Part shown: one piece after another, positions 33,812-41,554 of the stretch
Numbering within the stretch: the first letter of the stretch is position 1
Layout: each line of letters begins with the position of its first letter
Made by a program: the position numbers and the translations under genes
Assembly: GCF_047302465.1 (NCBI RefSeq)
Contig: NZ_CP178621.1
Span: 2,046,001 to 2,110,000, forward strand
Direction: 5' to 3'
DNA: 64,000 bases
From: JACMRP01 sp047302465
Lineage (GTDB): Bacteria > Bdellovibrionota > Bdellovibrionia > Bdellovibrionales > Bdellovibrionaceae
Notes under the pieces: model-generated
The model's database searches: none
Told to the model about the DNA's origin: nothing
Seen by the model: only the letters and a program-made list of their open reading frames with translations

Positions 33812-34651
33812 ATGAAAACAAAAGCTATTAGTCTTACAGTTGCAGGTGTTATGGCCTTCCAAAGTTCTGCTTTCGCTAATATTAGCCGTACTGCTGATAT
33901 CGGTAATCAAGCAATCTCTACAGCTAAGCAAAGCAATCAAGAACTTAAAGCTCAAGTTCTTGCTTTCGATGAAGCTCTTGCACAAGCTGAAAGCGATATC
34001 GTTAACAAGGAAAAAAACGATAGCGTTTCTAATGCAATCACTCTTGGTGGCGCTGCTGTCGGCGTAGCTTTGGGTGCTCTTTCTGTAATGAGTGAAAAAA
34101 GAATGTTGGGTAGTTTCTATCTTGGTACAAACGCATTGATCCTAACTTTCGCAACGGCTGTTGGCGCTTCTGCTATTTCTAACGTAAGCGGTCTTTTGAC
34201 TGTGAATCAACCTACAGCTGCAGATATCGATAAAGCTGCTGAAGAACTTAACAAGACTCAAGCTGAGCTAGAAAAAGTTATTGCAAGCTCTGAGACTCCA
34301 GCTCAAGCAGAGATGCTCGCGCGTCTAAACGAAGAGCTTAAAGAAACAAAGTCGGCGTTGGCTGCATATAAGCAAGATGGTTCTGACCTTACTCGTAACA
34401 GAACAATGGTTCGTCTTGCTCAATTTAGCGGAACTGTTGTGGCATTTGCGTCTCTTATCGGTGGCAGCAAAGTTAGCAACCCTCTTGTTAAAAATGTTCT
34501 TAAGAGCACGTTTATTCTGGGCACTGTAGCTTCTGCTGGTGGCCAATTGGCTAGTATCGTAACTGGTATGCAGTCTGCTGATACTGAGAACGTTTTGAAA
34601 GAAATCAGAGAGACTCGTAAAGCCGTTAGAACTGCTTTGGCTGGTCTTTAA
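33812..34651 (+). CDS. Exported membrane-embedded protein, tandem paralogue B
   Basis: A 279-residue protein with signal (MKTKAISLTVAGVMAFQSSAFA). Layout as in paralogue A: coiled-coil-like region, hydrophobic pair (ITLGGAAVGVALGALSVM; NALILTFATAVGASAI), amphipathic helix with the AAYKQDGSDLTRNR motif, hydrophobic pair, and C-terminal VLKEIRETRKAVRTALAGL. The first 45 bases are almost the same as those of paralogue C, which suggests a recent duplication or gene conversion of the signal region. AAGGAG lies 8 nt before ATG. Its own terminator follows, so each copy is a separate transcript. Confidence 0.75.
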   Translation: MKTKAISLTVAGVMAFQSSAFANISRTADIGNQAISTAKQSNQELKAQVLAFDEALAQAESDIVNKEKNDSVSNAITLGGAAVGVALGALSVMSEKRMLGSFYLGTNALILTFATAVGASAISNVSGLLTVNQPTAADIDKAAEELNKTQAELEKVIASSETPAQAEMLARLNEELKETKSALAAYKQDGSDLTRNRTMVRLAQFSGTVVAFASLIGGSKVSNPLVKNVLKSTFILGTVASAGGQLASIVTGMQSADTENVLKEIRETRKAVRTALAGL

Positions 34652-34678
34652 TTCTGAATTTCTCTAAGACTTAATTCT

Positions 34679-34711
34679 AAACCGGAGGTTTCAAAGCCTC
34701 CGGTTTTTTTT
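34679..34711 (+). terminator. Terminator of tandem paralogue B
   Basis: Stem AACCGGAGG / CCTCCGGTT with a short loop and a long T-run. Confidence 0.9.
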
Positions 34712-34801
34712 GTTTTTATAGCCCCATAAAGGCCCCTGTTTAAAAGATCAACAGAGCCCCCTGCGCGAGAACACTCTAATACCACTTCATGGCGGCATAA
34801 A

Positions 34802-34820
34802 GATCGCAGATAAACCAGCG
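34802..34820 (+). repeat. Conserved upstream element (copy 2)
   Basis: GATCGCAGATAAACCAGCG, 37 nt before the start of paralogue C; see 33719-33737. A weaker relative (AATCGCAGAAAATA) occurs before paralogue A near 32581. Confidence 0.55.
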
Positions 34821-34856
34821 GGTTAAACCTTAAAGGACGTATAAAGGAGTGCTTTT

Positions 34857-35687
34857 ATGAAGACAAAAGCTATCAGTCTTACAGTTGCTGGTGTTATGGC
34901 TTTCCAAAGTGTTGGTTTCGCGAATCCAGACCGCACGGCAGATATTGGTAACCAAGCTATCTCAGCTGCTCAACAAAGCTCTGAAGACCTTAAAACTCAA
35001 ATCCTTATTTTTGACGATGCTCTTGCAACTGCTGAAGCCGATATTATCAATAAAGACAGCGTGGGTACTGCAAATGGTCTGACTATTGGTGCTGCAGCCC
35101 TGGGTCTCTTCTTAGGCGGCGTTGCCGTTTATACCTCAAAAGCATCTATGCGTAATGCGACGAATGCGACCATTCTCGCTATAACTGGCGGTGTTATCGC
35201 AACAACGCTTTCAAACGTAACTGGTATGCTTACTATTAGAAAACCTACGGTCGTGGACATCACGAAAGCGCAAGCTGAACTTGATAAAACTCAAGTCGAG
35301 CTTGAAAATGCTTTGGCCAATTCACCAAACCCAGCTCAGACAGAATTGATTGCGCGCTTAAGCACAGAAGTTCAAGAGACTAGAAAAGCCTTAGGCATTT
35401 ATAAAGAAGATGGTTCTGATGTTTCTCGTAACAGAACTATTGCTCGCATAGCTCAATTTGCTGGTACTGCGGCGGCTGTGTCTTCTTTGGTGATTTCGGC
35501 GAAAGCTAAAGTGACTGGTTCTGCACAAACAACTCTTCAAACAGTGATGATCGCGGGTGCTTTGGTTTCAGCTGGTGGTCAAATTGCTAGCATCATTACC
35601 GGCGCTCAAAGCCCTGACACGGACAATGTTTTGAAAGAAATCAGAGAAACTCGCAAAGCGATCAAAGACGCTCTTGCTGGTATTTAA
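34857..35687 (+). CDS. Exported membrane-embedded protein, tandem paralogue C
   Basis: A 276-residue protein with signal MKTKAISLTVAGVMAFQSVGF. Domain layout as in A and B, with IYKEDGSDVSRNRTIAR at about residue 190 and C-terminal VLKEIRETRKAIKDALAGI. The order signal, helical arm, two membrane spans, helical arm, two membrane spans suggests an inner-membrane or envelope protein with periplasmic arms. AAGGAG lies 7 nt before ATG. Closest to B in the N- and C-terminal thirds by eye. Function unknown. Confidence 0.75.
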   Translation: MKTKAISLTVAGVMAFQSVGFANPDRTADIGNQAISAAQQSSEDLKTQILIFDDALATAEADIINKDSVGTANGLTIGAAALGLFLGGVAVYTSKASMRNATNATILAITGGVIATTLSNVTGMLTIRKPTVVDITKAQAELDKTQVELENALANSPNPAQTELIARLSTEVQETRKALGIYKEDGSDVSRNRTIARIAQFAGTAAAVSSLVISAKAKVTGSAQTTLQTVMIAGALVSAGGQIASIITGAQSPDTDNVLKEIRETRKAIKDALAGI

Positions 35688-35713
35688 TAATTTTCCCTTG
35701 AAATTACTCCCCG

Positions 35714-35746
35714 AAACCGGAGACTAAAATCTCCGGTTTTTTTTAT
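35714..35746 (+). terminator. Terminator of tandem paralogue C
   Basis: Stem AAACCGGAGA / TCTCCGGTTT with a 6 nt loop, then a T-run. Confidence 0.9.
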
Positions 35747-35926
35747 TTTAATAATCCATTCCGTATGTTTTCACGACTTTACTCAGCATCAATGACTGCG
35801 ACTGAATAGGCAAAAGGCCTGCTCCTCGAACACTTTATGAGAAATGGCATTATTTCTGAGCCCTTTGTCACAAAAAATGAAATGCTTTCCTAATGTAGAT
35901 CAGAGTTATCTTTCAAGGAGATATAA

Positions 35927-36349
35927 ATGAGATTTTTGGCCGCGCTACTTTTAGTTCCAGCTCTTTCTTGGGCCCACGGCGAAGACAAACCAGGCCCTCA
36001 CGGAGGCCACATCAAAATGCCCGGCGCTTTTCATGTTGAGCTCAATATGGATAAAGACCAAAGTCTCCATATCTTTTTGTTGGACATGGAATTTAAAAAC
36101 CCAACAGTCAAAGATTCGAAAATTGCAGCGACGGCTCGCCATAAAAAGTCTTTGATTAAATTTAATTGCTCAGTGATGGGAAGTAATCATTTTCATTGCA
36201 TCCCGGAAAAGAAATATCCTGCAAAGGGAGAGATCGTTATTCAAGCCACACGAGACAACGCTGTAGGCAACGAAGTAAAATATCCCCTGCCTTTAAAGAG
36301 TTTTCCGAAAGAGATTTCTGAAGACACTTCCCACGAGGGGCATCACTAG
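35927..36349 (+). CDS. Exported His-rich protein
   Basis: A 140-residue exported protein (signal MRFLAALLLVPALSWA). The mature N-terminus is HGEDKPGPHGGHIKMPGAFH and the C-terminus is TSHEGHH, so both ends are rich in histidine, and one Met lies between the N-terminal histidines. This suggests binding of copper, zinc or another metal outside the cytoplasm. Two cysteines (FNCSV, FHCIP) could form a disulfide. AAGGAG lies 6 nt before ATG. It is close to a convergent gene and shares no operon. Confidence 0.75.
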   Translation: MRFLAALLLVPALSWAHGEDKPGPHGGHIKMPGAFHVELNMDKDQSLHIFLLDMEFKNPTVKDSKIAATARHKKSLIKFNCSVMGSNHFHCIPEKKYPAKGEIVIQATRDNAVGNEVKYPLPLKSFPKEISEDTSHEGHH

Positions 36350-36350
36350 A

Positions 36351-37421
36351 TTACTGACAAGCCGCCCAGGATTCCACTTTAGAGCGAACGGCGCGCTCCA
36401 CGGCGAGCCCGTTAGGAAAGGTCGCAAGACCTCCTTCGCGGGCAACAAGGCCAAAATAGGAATTTGTGCGATCCCAAAATGGATAAGCTCCATAAGACCC
36501 CGGACTTGAAACTCGAGTGCCTGCTGTGCAGTTGAAGCTCGCACTTTGACATTCATGCCACAAACCATAGCCGTAATGCCAATCCTCACTCAAGCTCGTT
36601 ATAGCTGGAGAATTTCCAATACTGGCCGTCGAGATCCGATCTGCAAGCAAAAGACTCATCGAGCTCGTATTCAGAAGGTTTCCATCTTTGAGAGCTTTTA
36701 AGAACGCCATGTATTCCTCGCCCGTCCAATGCATCCCACCTGCGAGTCGAGGATTTGTTGAAGAAGGCAGATCATACGCGCCTGAAGAAAAAAGCCCCGT
36801 CTGAGTTTTAAATTCGCTAAAAACACTCTGCCAGTTGGCGACTCCGCGTGCTTTCACGGCCATAAGACCCGCTACCTGCATGTGAGTGCCAGAATAATAA
36901 AATTCCTGCCCCGGTGTTTTGCCGTTTCCAGAATTGGTATTTGCAATATTATTCACACAGGTTTCAAAATTGGCGATGCCCGAGTTTAAACAAATGGGTT
37001 CCGACGTCAGTCCCGAAGTAAAACTTAGAAGCTGTGATAACGTCATATTATAAAGAGCTTCTGCATTCGTCAGAGGCCAACTTGTAATAAAATCCTGAGG
37101 TTTTGCCGTCAGAGTTAAATATCCGTTCTGAACAAGGCGAAGAATAATGACTGAAGTGACTAGTTTCGAGGTCGAGGCTGATTCGTAGGATGTTTGCATG
37201 GTTGAAGAACCACGATTGTACGTGAATCTTCGACCATCAGATCTTTCTACTGAAAATGAAAAATCCACATCCGTACTGACCGAAGCTAAAATCGTTGAAA
37301 TATCAGATTCTAATTGAGTCGTTGAACAAGAAGTCGTGAGTCCTGCATCTTCGCCACTGTTTTTGCAGGAAATTAGAGATAAAACCGCAAAAAACATGAT
37401 TCCGTGACGAAGAAACCCCAT
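36351..37421 (-). CDS. Lipoprotein serine hydrolase, beta-lactamase/PBP4-type fold
   Basis: A 356-residue lipoprotein (lipobox AVLSLISCKNS). The S-x-x-K active site is in SASTSKLVT (about residue 82), and a Tyr motif of the Y-x-N/G type (FYYSGTHMQVAG) follows at about 180. This is the PF00144 group, which covers class C beta-lactamases, D,D-peptidases and esterases; substrate cannot be told. Third-motif K/H-T/S-G equivalent was not clearly found. It starts on the base after the stop of the XRE regulator gene (TGA then ATG), so the two are coupled. Confidence 0.8.
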   Translation of the reverse strand: MGFLRHGIMFFAVLSLISCKNSGEDAGLTTSCSTTQLESDISTILASVSTDVDFSFSVERSDGRRFTYNRGSSTMQTSYESASTSKLVTSVIILRLVQNGYLTLTAKPQDFITSWPLTNAEALYNMTLSQLLSFTSGLTSEPICLNSGIANFETCVNNIANTNSGNGKTPGQEFYYSGTHMQVAGLMAVKARGVANWQSVFSEFKTQTGLFSSGAYDLPSSTNPRLAGGMHWTGEEYMAFLKALKDGNLLNTSSMSLLLADRISTASIGNSPAITSLSEDWHYGYGLWHECQSASFNCTAGTRVSSPGSYGAYPFWDRTNSYFGLVAREGGLATFPNGLAVERAVRSKVESWAACQ

Positions 37422-37985
37422 TCAAACTCCCCGAGAGGCTAAAACCAACAAAAAAGCCATGATCGCCGTTGTGCCGATCAACACATAACTAAGAATACGA
37501 TGAAATCGCAGGTTTTTCAGAAGCTTTTCTTGCTGTTCCCTAAAAGAAACGCGCAGGCCTTGGAGCTCGGACTCTAAATTCTCACGCTGAGCTTTTTCCT
37601 CTTCAATACGAGACAGAGCTTTTTCGTGCAAAATTTGTGGGTCTTTACCAATGAAATATTGTGGAGTTAAACCTGGGATTTTTTCCTGCAAAGTCATATA
37701 CCACTGCAAAGCCCGCCAAATATGCGGGGGAGCATCTTCCCGGCCTCGATTCCAACGCGTCCAAGCCGATGGATCGACCATCAAAAGTTGACAGATTTTA
37801 CGTTGAGAAAGGCCTAAATCCGTGCGGATTTTTTCGAGATTTCCGAGCTGCTTTTGAATGACTGAAACTTGAGCCTCATAAAAGATCCGAGTTGAAGTCT
37901 TAGATCGGACCCCATCTTCAGAACCCTCAAAAAAGCCGGGAATATTTGCCTCGCGAGTGAATTTCTTTTCGTCTTCCATTTCCAT
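37422..37985 (-). CDS. Membrane-anchored XRE-type regulator
   Basis: A 187-residue protein with an XRE helix-turn-helix in the middle (LEKIRTDLGLSQRKICQLL, SAWTRWNRGRE, about 50-85), a coiled-coil region (about 120-160), and a single C-terminal membrane helix (SYVLIGTTAIMAFLLVLA). The HTH lies at the cytoplasmic N-side and the tail would reach the membrane or periplasm. The start at 37985 has GAGGGG 6 nt upstream. It abuts a beta-lactamase-fold lipoprotein. A 20 bp palindrome about 50 bp upstream is a likely operator for it. Confidence 0.75.
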   Translation of the reverse strand: MEMEDEKKFTREANIPGFFEGSEDGVRSKTSTRIFYEAQVSVIQKQLGNLEKIRTDLGLSQRKICQLLMVDPSAWTRWNRGREDAPPHIWRALQWYMTLQEKIPGLTPQYFIGKDPQILHEKALSRIEEEKAQRENLESELQGLRVSFREQQEKLLKNLRFHRILSYVLIGTTAIMAFLLVLASRGV

Positions 37986-38448
37986 GGCTACCCCTCTTGT
38001 AACGCTACGCATTCATGTTGGCATGCGTGGTATTTCACAACATCTATGTTGTGATCCGCAAATATATGCGTTGTGAATTACAATAAATGATGAATGGAAG
38101 CTCAAGAGGGGTCAAGCTAAATACTTGTTTTTATTAAAGCTTTCGTTTCCGAGGGGTCTGATAAGGGGTTTTTCAAAACAATCTAAAGCTTTTAGTTATT
38201 TTCTTTAGTACTAAATAGTGGAAATAAGGCGTATTTTTAGGTTTGAAATATTCGGAATTTTCACTTTACGCATCGCGTATATAAAATGACTCAACGCATT
38301 CACGAAAAGTCGATCCACTCGCGAGACAAATGCAACGCGTTATTAGTATCGGCATTTTCCTATCTCTTCTTTACAAAGGTCTGGGGCTTTTTCATCATCA
38401 AATAAGCACTTTTTTCCTAGGTTTTTTCATCGTTTTTTGAGGTTCATT
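37986..38448. other. Palindrome-rich intergenic region upstream of XRE and recombinase genes
   Basis: 463 nt without a credible gene. It carries the palindrome at 38035-38054, a TACGC-ATC-GCGTA inverted repeat near 38269-38281, and several AACGC/GCGTT half sites (for example ATGCGTTG at 38066-38073 and CAACGCAT at 38293-38300). Open frames upstream of the recombinase have no start codon with an SD. Confidence 0.55.
38035..38054. promoter_or_regulatory. 20 bp palindrome, likely operator of XRE regulator
   Basis: TCACAACATCTATGTTGTGA: perfect 9 bp arms (TCACAACAT / ATGTTGTGA) with a 2 bp spacer. It lies about 50 bp upstream of the XRE-regulator start. Confidence 0.65.
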
Positions 38449-38985
38449 TTGGCTAGCCCGGCAACGCGATATTCACTTAATAAAAACAAGTATCTTTTGC
38501 CGCCCGAAGTCGAAAGGCTCAAAAAAATCATCACGGATTATCAGGATAAAGACCCCCGAAATTGTTTATTGATCGACCTCGGACTTAGGACGGGGGCGCG
38601 AGCTCAGGAACTTTTGAACATTTCGATGTCGGATTTAAATACCTACGATGAAAGCGTCTTTATCCGGGGGATTAAAAGCTCCAATGACCGGGAAATTCCG
38701 CTTCATTCGGACTTCTTTAAAAGGCTTCACAGATTCGCATCTCAACAAGATGGTCGTCGTGTCTTTGGGATTACTTATGATCGGCTCTATCAAATCTGGG
38801 AGCTTTACAGACCCGTTCCAAAGAAGTTTCACTCGCTTCGACATACTTTCGCGATCGAGCTTTATCAGAAGACCAAAGATCTGCGTTTGGTCCAGGTGGC
38901 CTTAGGGCATCGGAACATCACAAACACGATGATTTACGCGGATTACGTTTATTCTCAGCAAGAACTTAGAAAGCTCATCCTTTGA
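38449..38985 (+). CDS. Tyrosine recombinase/integrase, catalytic domain only
   Basis: A 178-residue protein with all conserved residues of the tyrosine recombinase catalytic domain: Arg in LRTGARAQELL, beta-hairpin Lys in GIKSSNDREIPL, HxxR in FHSLRHTFAIELY, His in ALGHRNITNT and nucleophile Tyr in MIYADYVYS. The N-terminal SAM-like DNA-binding domain is missing, so the enzyme is about half the length of XerC/XerD. TTG at 38449 is preferred (GAGG 6 nt upstream); TTG at 38437 is also in frame. No stop interrupts the frame, so this looks like a natural short form and not a recent fragment. Confidence 0.75.
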   Translation: MASPATRYSLNKNKYLLPPEVERLKKIITDYQDKDPRNCLLIDLGLRTGARAQELLNISMSDLNTYDESVFIRGIKSSNDREIPLHSDFFKRLHRFASQQDGRRVFGITYDRLYQIWELYRPVPKKFHSLRHTFAIELYQKTKDLRLVQVALGHRNITNTMIYADYVYSQQELRKLIL

Positions 38986-39920
38986 AACGTTTCATCCTTA
39001 GTATTTGTATAAGCTCGTTAGTTTTAAATTCTGTTTGTTATGCGGAAGAGGCACCAACTCCACCGCCAGCCCCCGTTTACGAGAAAAAATCCATCTTCTG
39101 GACGCCAACGCTGAATATATTTTTACCGGGACTTGGCCAGGGAATGGATAACGAAACTTCGAAATCACTCTTGTTTGCAGGAGTAGGATTTACTGGCGCC
39201 TATATAGCTGTAGATGCCTACCAAAAAGAACAGAAATATCTCGAAAGTCTCAGTGGCGCCGGCAAGGATGATCTCAACTACCACGAGGACATCAAACATC
39301 AGGAACTTATCGGAAATTCGATGTACATCCAAGCGGGCTTTATGAGTGGCTGGGATACTTTCAACTCTCGCGTAAAAGCGTATCAAGCTGAAGGAAAGTT
39401 TCAATTTCTTCCGAAAAACCAAAGCGCTACTGAGTATTTAAAAGCTCCTTTTCATTTTTCCTATATGACAAGAGCCACGACTTGGATTCCGTTTTTGCTC
39501 TCGCTGGGACTTAGCTATGACTATTTGGTGAACGATCCAAGCGTTCCCGACAAACTCCACTATCGCGGCGGCGATATCGCAACGGGTATGTACTTAAGTT
39601 ACAATGCGGGAACGGGTGAAGAAGCTTACTTCCGCGGAGTCTTACACCCGACTCTTTACGAAGCTTGGGGCGGCTCTGGTTGGGCAAATTTCGCTCAAGG
39701 CTTAGTCTTTGGATTTATGCATGGACCAGCACCATATCCGCAATTGATCGCAGGTTGGTATTTGGGCTGGCTCGCCGAGCGTAACGGTTTTGATCTAGGT
39801 GAAAACATCTTTATTCACGCGTGGTGGGACGTGTGGCTCATCACTGCAAGCCTGATTGCAGATCGCAGCAGCGCCAATGAAGTCTATATTCAACTTCCAA
39901 CATTCTCGATGAGATTTTAG
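38982..39920 (+). CDS. CPBP-family intramembrane metalloprotease
   Basis: A 312-residue protein with signal-like N-terminus and several membrane segments. CPBP (CAAX protease and bacteriocin-processing) signature: GTGEEAYFRGVLHP (EExxxR), FGFMHG and NIFIHAWWDVW (third His). It starts on TTG with a TTGA overlap on the recombinase stop (38982-38985), so translation is coupled. Members cleave membrane-bound peptides or lipidated proteins; the substrate is unknown. The coupling to a recombinase is unusual. Confidence 0.8.
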   Translation: MKRFILSICISSLVLNSVCYAEEAPTPPPAPVYEKKSIFWTPTLNIFLPGLGQGMDNETSKSLLFAGVGFTGAYIAVDAYQKEQKYLESLSGAGKDDLNYHEDIKHQELIGNSMYIQAGFMSGWDTFNSRVKAYQAEGKFQFLPKNQSATEYLKAPFHFSYMTRATTWIPFLLSLGLSYDYLVNDPSVPDKLHYRGGDIATGMYLSYNAGTGEEAYFRGVLHPTLYEAWGGSGWANFAQGLVFGFMHGPAPYPQLIAGWYLGWLAERNGFDLGENIFIHAWWDVWLITASLIADRSSANEVYIQLPTFSMRF

Positions 39921-39921
39921 A

Positions 39922-40857
39922 TTACCGAGTGCCTTGAATTCGCGCCGGGGACGCGCCCTGGCCTGCTCCAGAAGGGACATCCTGCAAAAGGCGTCCGTGT
40001 TCTTTCGGGTTCTTCACAAAGGAAGTGTATTTTTGAACATTCGTCCAATAATCACGTCCCCCAAAGTTGCAAAGCGTTCTCATAACTTTGATTCTTTCAG
40101 CCTCTGTCATCGTTTCTGGGGCTGGTAAAGACATAATGTAAGCAAGTTGCTCGGGGGTCATTTCATCCGCCACATTTGCTGAACTTTGTGTGGATGTTCC
40201 TGAAACTACAGCTGCATGAAACAGAACTCCATTCTTTACAGCGAAAAGAGGTCCTCCTGAGTCTGCAGAACATGTCAGTTGACCTTTCTTATGACGCGAA
40301 ACCAACTCTCCGTTTTGCTCAATGTGCTCTATATCGATCTTTTCTTGCCTTAAAACACCCGCTTCAAAATTCCTCTCATTGAGGTCTGGATTCCAACCAA
40401 AAGCAGCCAGTAGAAATGAATCATTTTCGCTTGTTGGTTCGTGGTCTGGCAGCGCCTTAATTTGATGGGACTTGGGAAGTCCCTTTTGCAAGTATAGAAC
40501 TGCTATGTCGGCATTTCCCAGGTCATTAGAAGACTGATAAGACTTCTCGATGTAGACTTGTTCGACTTTTGAGCTATATGTTCTATTTTGATGCTTGTTT
40601 TCGACCTGAATCTCGCTCACTTTCAGCTTTCCATTGATAATTGCATTAAAGCAATGAGCCGCGGTTACAATTTTTTTGGATTGATCTAAAAATCCTGAAC
40701 AAAAAGTCTTTCCACCCACTTTGATATTCACAACAGCATTATTAAGCTCGGGAGAGTTTTCAGGAACCGGAGTCCCATCGTTATTGGGAAGGCGCGATAC
40801 GGTGGCGCAGCCAAAGGTCAATGAAGTCGTAATAATCAAGAGAGCTAATCTAGGCAT
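39922..40857 (-). CDS. Trypsin-like serine protease lipoprotein
   Basis: A 311-residue lipoprotein (LTFGCATVS lipobox). Chymotrypsin-fold triad: His in IVTAAHCFNAI, Asp in NADIAVLYLQ, Ser in ADSGGPLFAV; Cys pairs are typical of S1A proteases (CFNA/CSGF; CSADSGG). C-terminal helical part ends in a Gly/Pro/Arg tail. The lipid anchor holds it at the outer membrane or inner membrane periplasmic side. It converges on the CPBP gene with a gap of 1 nt. Related by function to the S1 protease at 31043 but not by sequence. Confidence 0.85.
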   Translation of the reverse strand: MPRLALLIITTSLTFGCATVSRLPNNDGTPVPENSPELNNAVVNIKVGGKTFCSGFLDQSKKIVTAAHCFNAIINGKLKVSEIQVENKHQNRTYSSKVEQVYIEKSYQSSNDLGNADIAVLYLQKGLPKSHQIKALPDHEPTSENDSFLLAAFGWNPDLNERNFEAGVLRQEKIDIEHIEQNGELVSRHKKGQLTCSADSGGPLFAVKNGVLFHAAVVSGTSTQSSANVADEMTPEQLAYIMSLPAPETMTEAERIKVMRTLCNFGGRDYWTNVQKYTSFVKNPKEHGRLLQDVPSGAGQGASPARIQGTR

Positions 40858-40925
40858 AGGATCAGTATATTAAAAGCTCGTTATTTAAACAGATGGGGTC
40901 TTCAAATATAGACTTTAGTAGACGT

Positions 40926-40967
40926 AAAAAAGGGAAATGGCCGGGAGGGGGGATCGCCGGCCATTTA
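40926..40967 (-). terminator. Terminator of the 40992 gene
   Basis: Stem AAATGGCCGG / CCGGCCATTT around a G-rich 12 nt loop; in minus-strand RNA it is followed after 3 nt by a run of U. Confidence 0.75.
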
Positions 40968-40991
40968 GGGGGTAGAATTTAAAAGTGCAGC

Positions 40992-41333
40992 TTAGAACGA
41001 TCTGTCAGCAGACTTGATTTCGTTCGCCAAGCGTTGCATTTGCTTTTCCTCAGAAGGACGGTAGTGAACCGTTTCTTTTTGGAAAGTCAGCATTGATTTC
41101 TTAGTTGGAGAAATCACGCTATTTGAAACCTCGTCAGAATCAGCGATCATCTCTTTTCTAGGAGCTTTTTGCTGAGCTTGGCGAGTTTCACTCATTTGTT
41201 CTTTAAGTTCATTATGAAGTTGGCTTTGTGCTTGTGAGTTCTCGTTGATCATTGCATTGAAATCCTCTACTTTTGCAGAAGAGATCGCTGGAATCATCAT
41301 CACCACTACGAGTGTTAGAAGAGTTGTTTTCAT
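40992..41333 (-). CDS. Small exported protein, unknown function
   Basis: A 113-residue exported protein (signal MKTTLLTLVVVMMIPAISSA). The mature part is polar and helical (NAMINENSQAQSQLHNELKE), with a long Gln/Glu-rich segment that may be a coiled coil, and no cysteine. SD AGGA lies 6 nt before ATG. It is transcribed alone, with a terminator behind it. No family recognised. Confidence 0.65.
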   Translation of the reverse strand: MKTTLLTLVVVMMIPAISSAKVEDFNAMINENSQAQSQLHNELKEQMSETRQAQQKAPRKEMIADSDEVSNSVISPTKKSMLTFQKETVHYRPSEEKQMQRLANEIKSADRSF

Positions 41334-41405
41334 ATAAGTCCTCCGAGTTAAAAAATTCGTCGTATACCTAGTACTAGAGCAAGCATAGTGCCAAGCGAGC
41401 TGCGA

Positions 41406-41411
41406 TATAAT
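41406..41411 (+). promoter_or_regulatory. Possible -10 box before the 41555 operon
   Basis: A perfect TATAAT; the -35 region is not a good match. If used, the leader is about 137 nt long, with a GCCCG / CGGGC hairpin at 41518-41538. No THI-box (TPP riboswitch) signature was found in this leader. Confidence 0.35.
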
Positions 41412-41554
41412 CGACTTTGAGGATGTGCCAACGTCCCACCCCGGGAAACTGCCAATTTAGGAATACAAGTGTTCAGATTCTGACTGGAAGGGGTGCATAT
41501 ATTCGAGCTCATGCTTGCCCGAGGGCTTTAGACGGGCTATTGTTTCAAATTGAG

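Noticed and set aside
38347..38448. Upstream extension of the recombinase to recover the missing N-terminal domain
   Set aside because: The frame is open only back to a stop at 38344 and has no plausible start with an SD; nothing like a SAM-like domain is coded there.
41369..41378. Palindrome CTAGTACTAG before the 41555 operon
   Set aside because: 10 bp is too short to stand out without further evidence.
41412..41554. TPP or other riboswitch before the NMT1/THI5 operon
   Set aside because: I looked for the THI-box core (CUGAGA, ACCUGAUCUGG) and cobalamin-like boxes; none was convincing.
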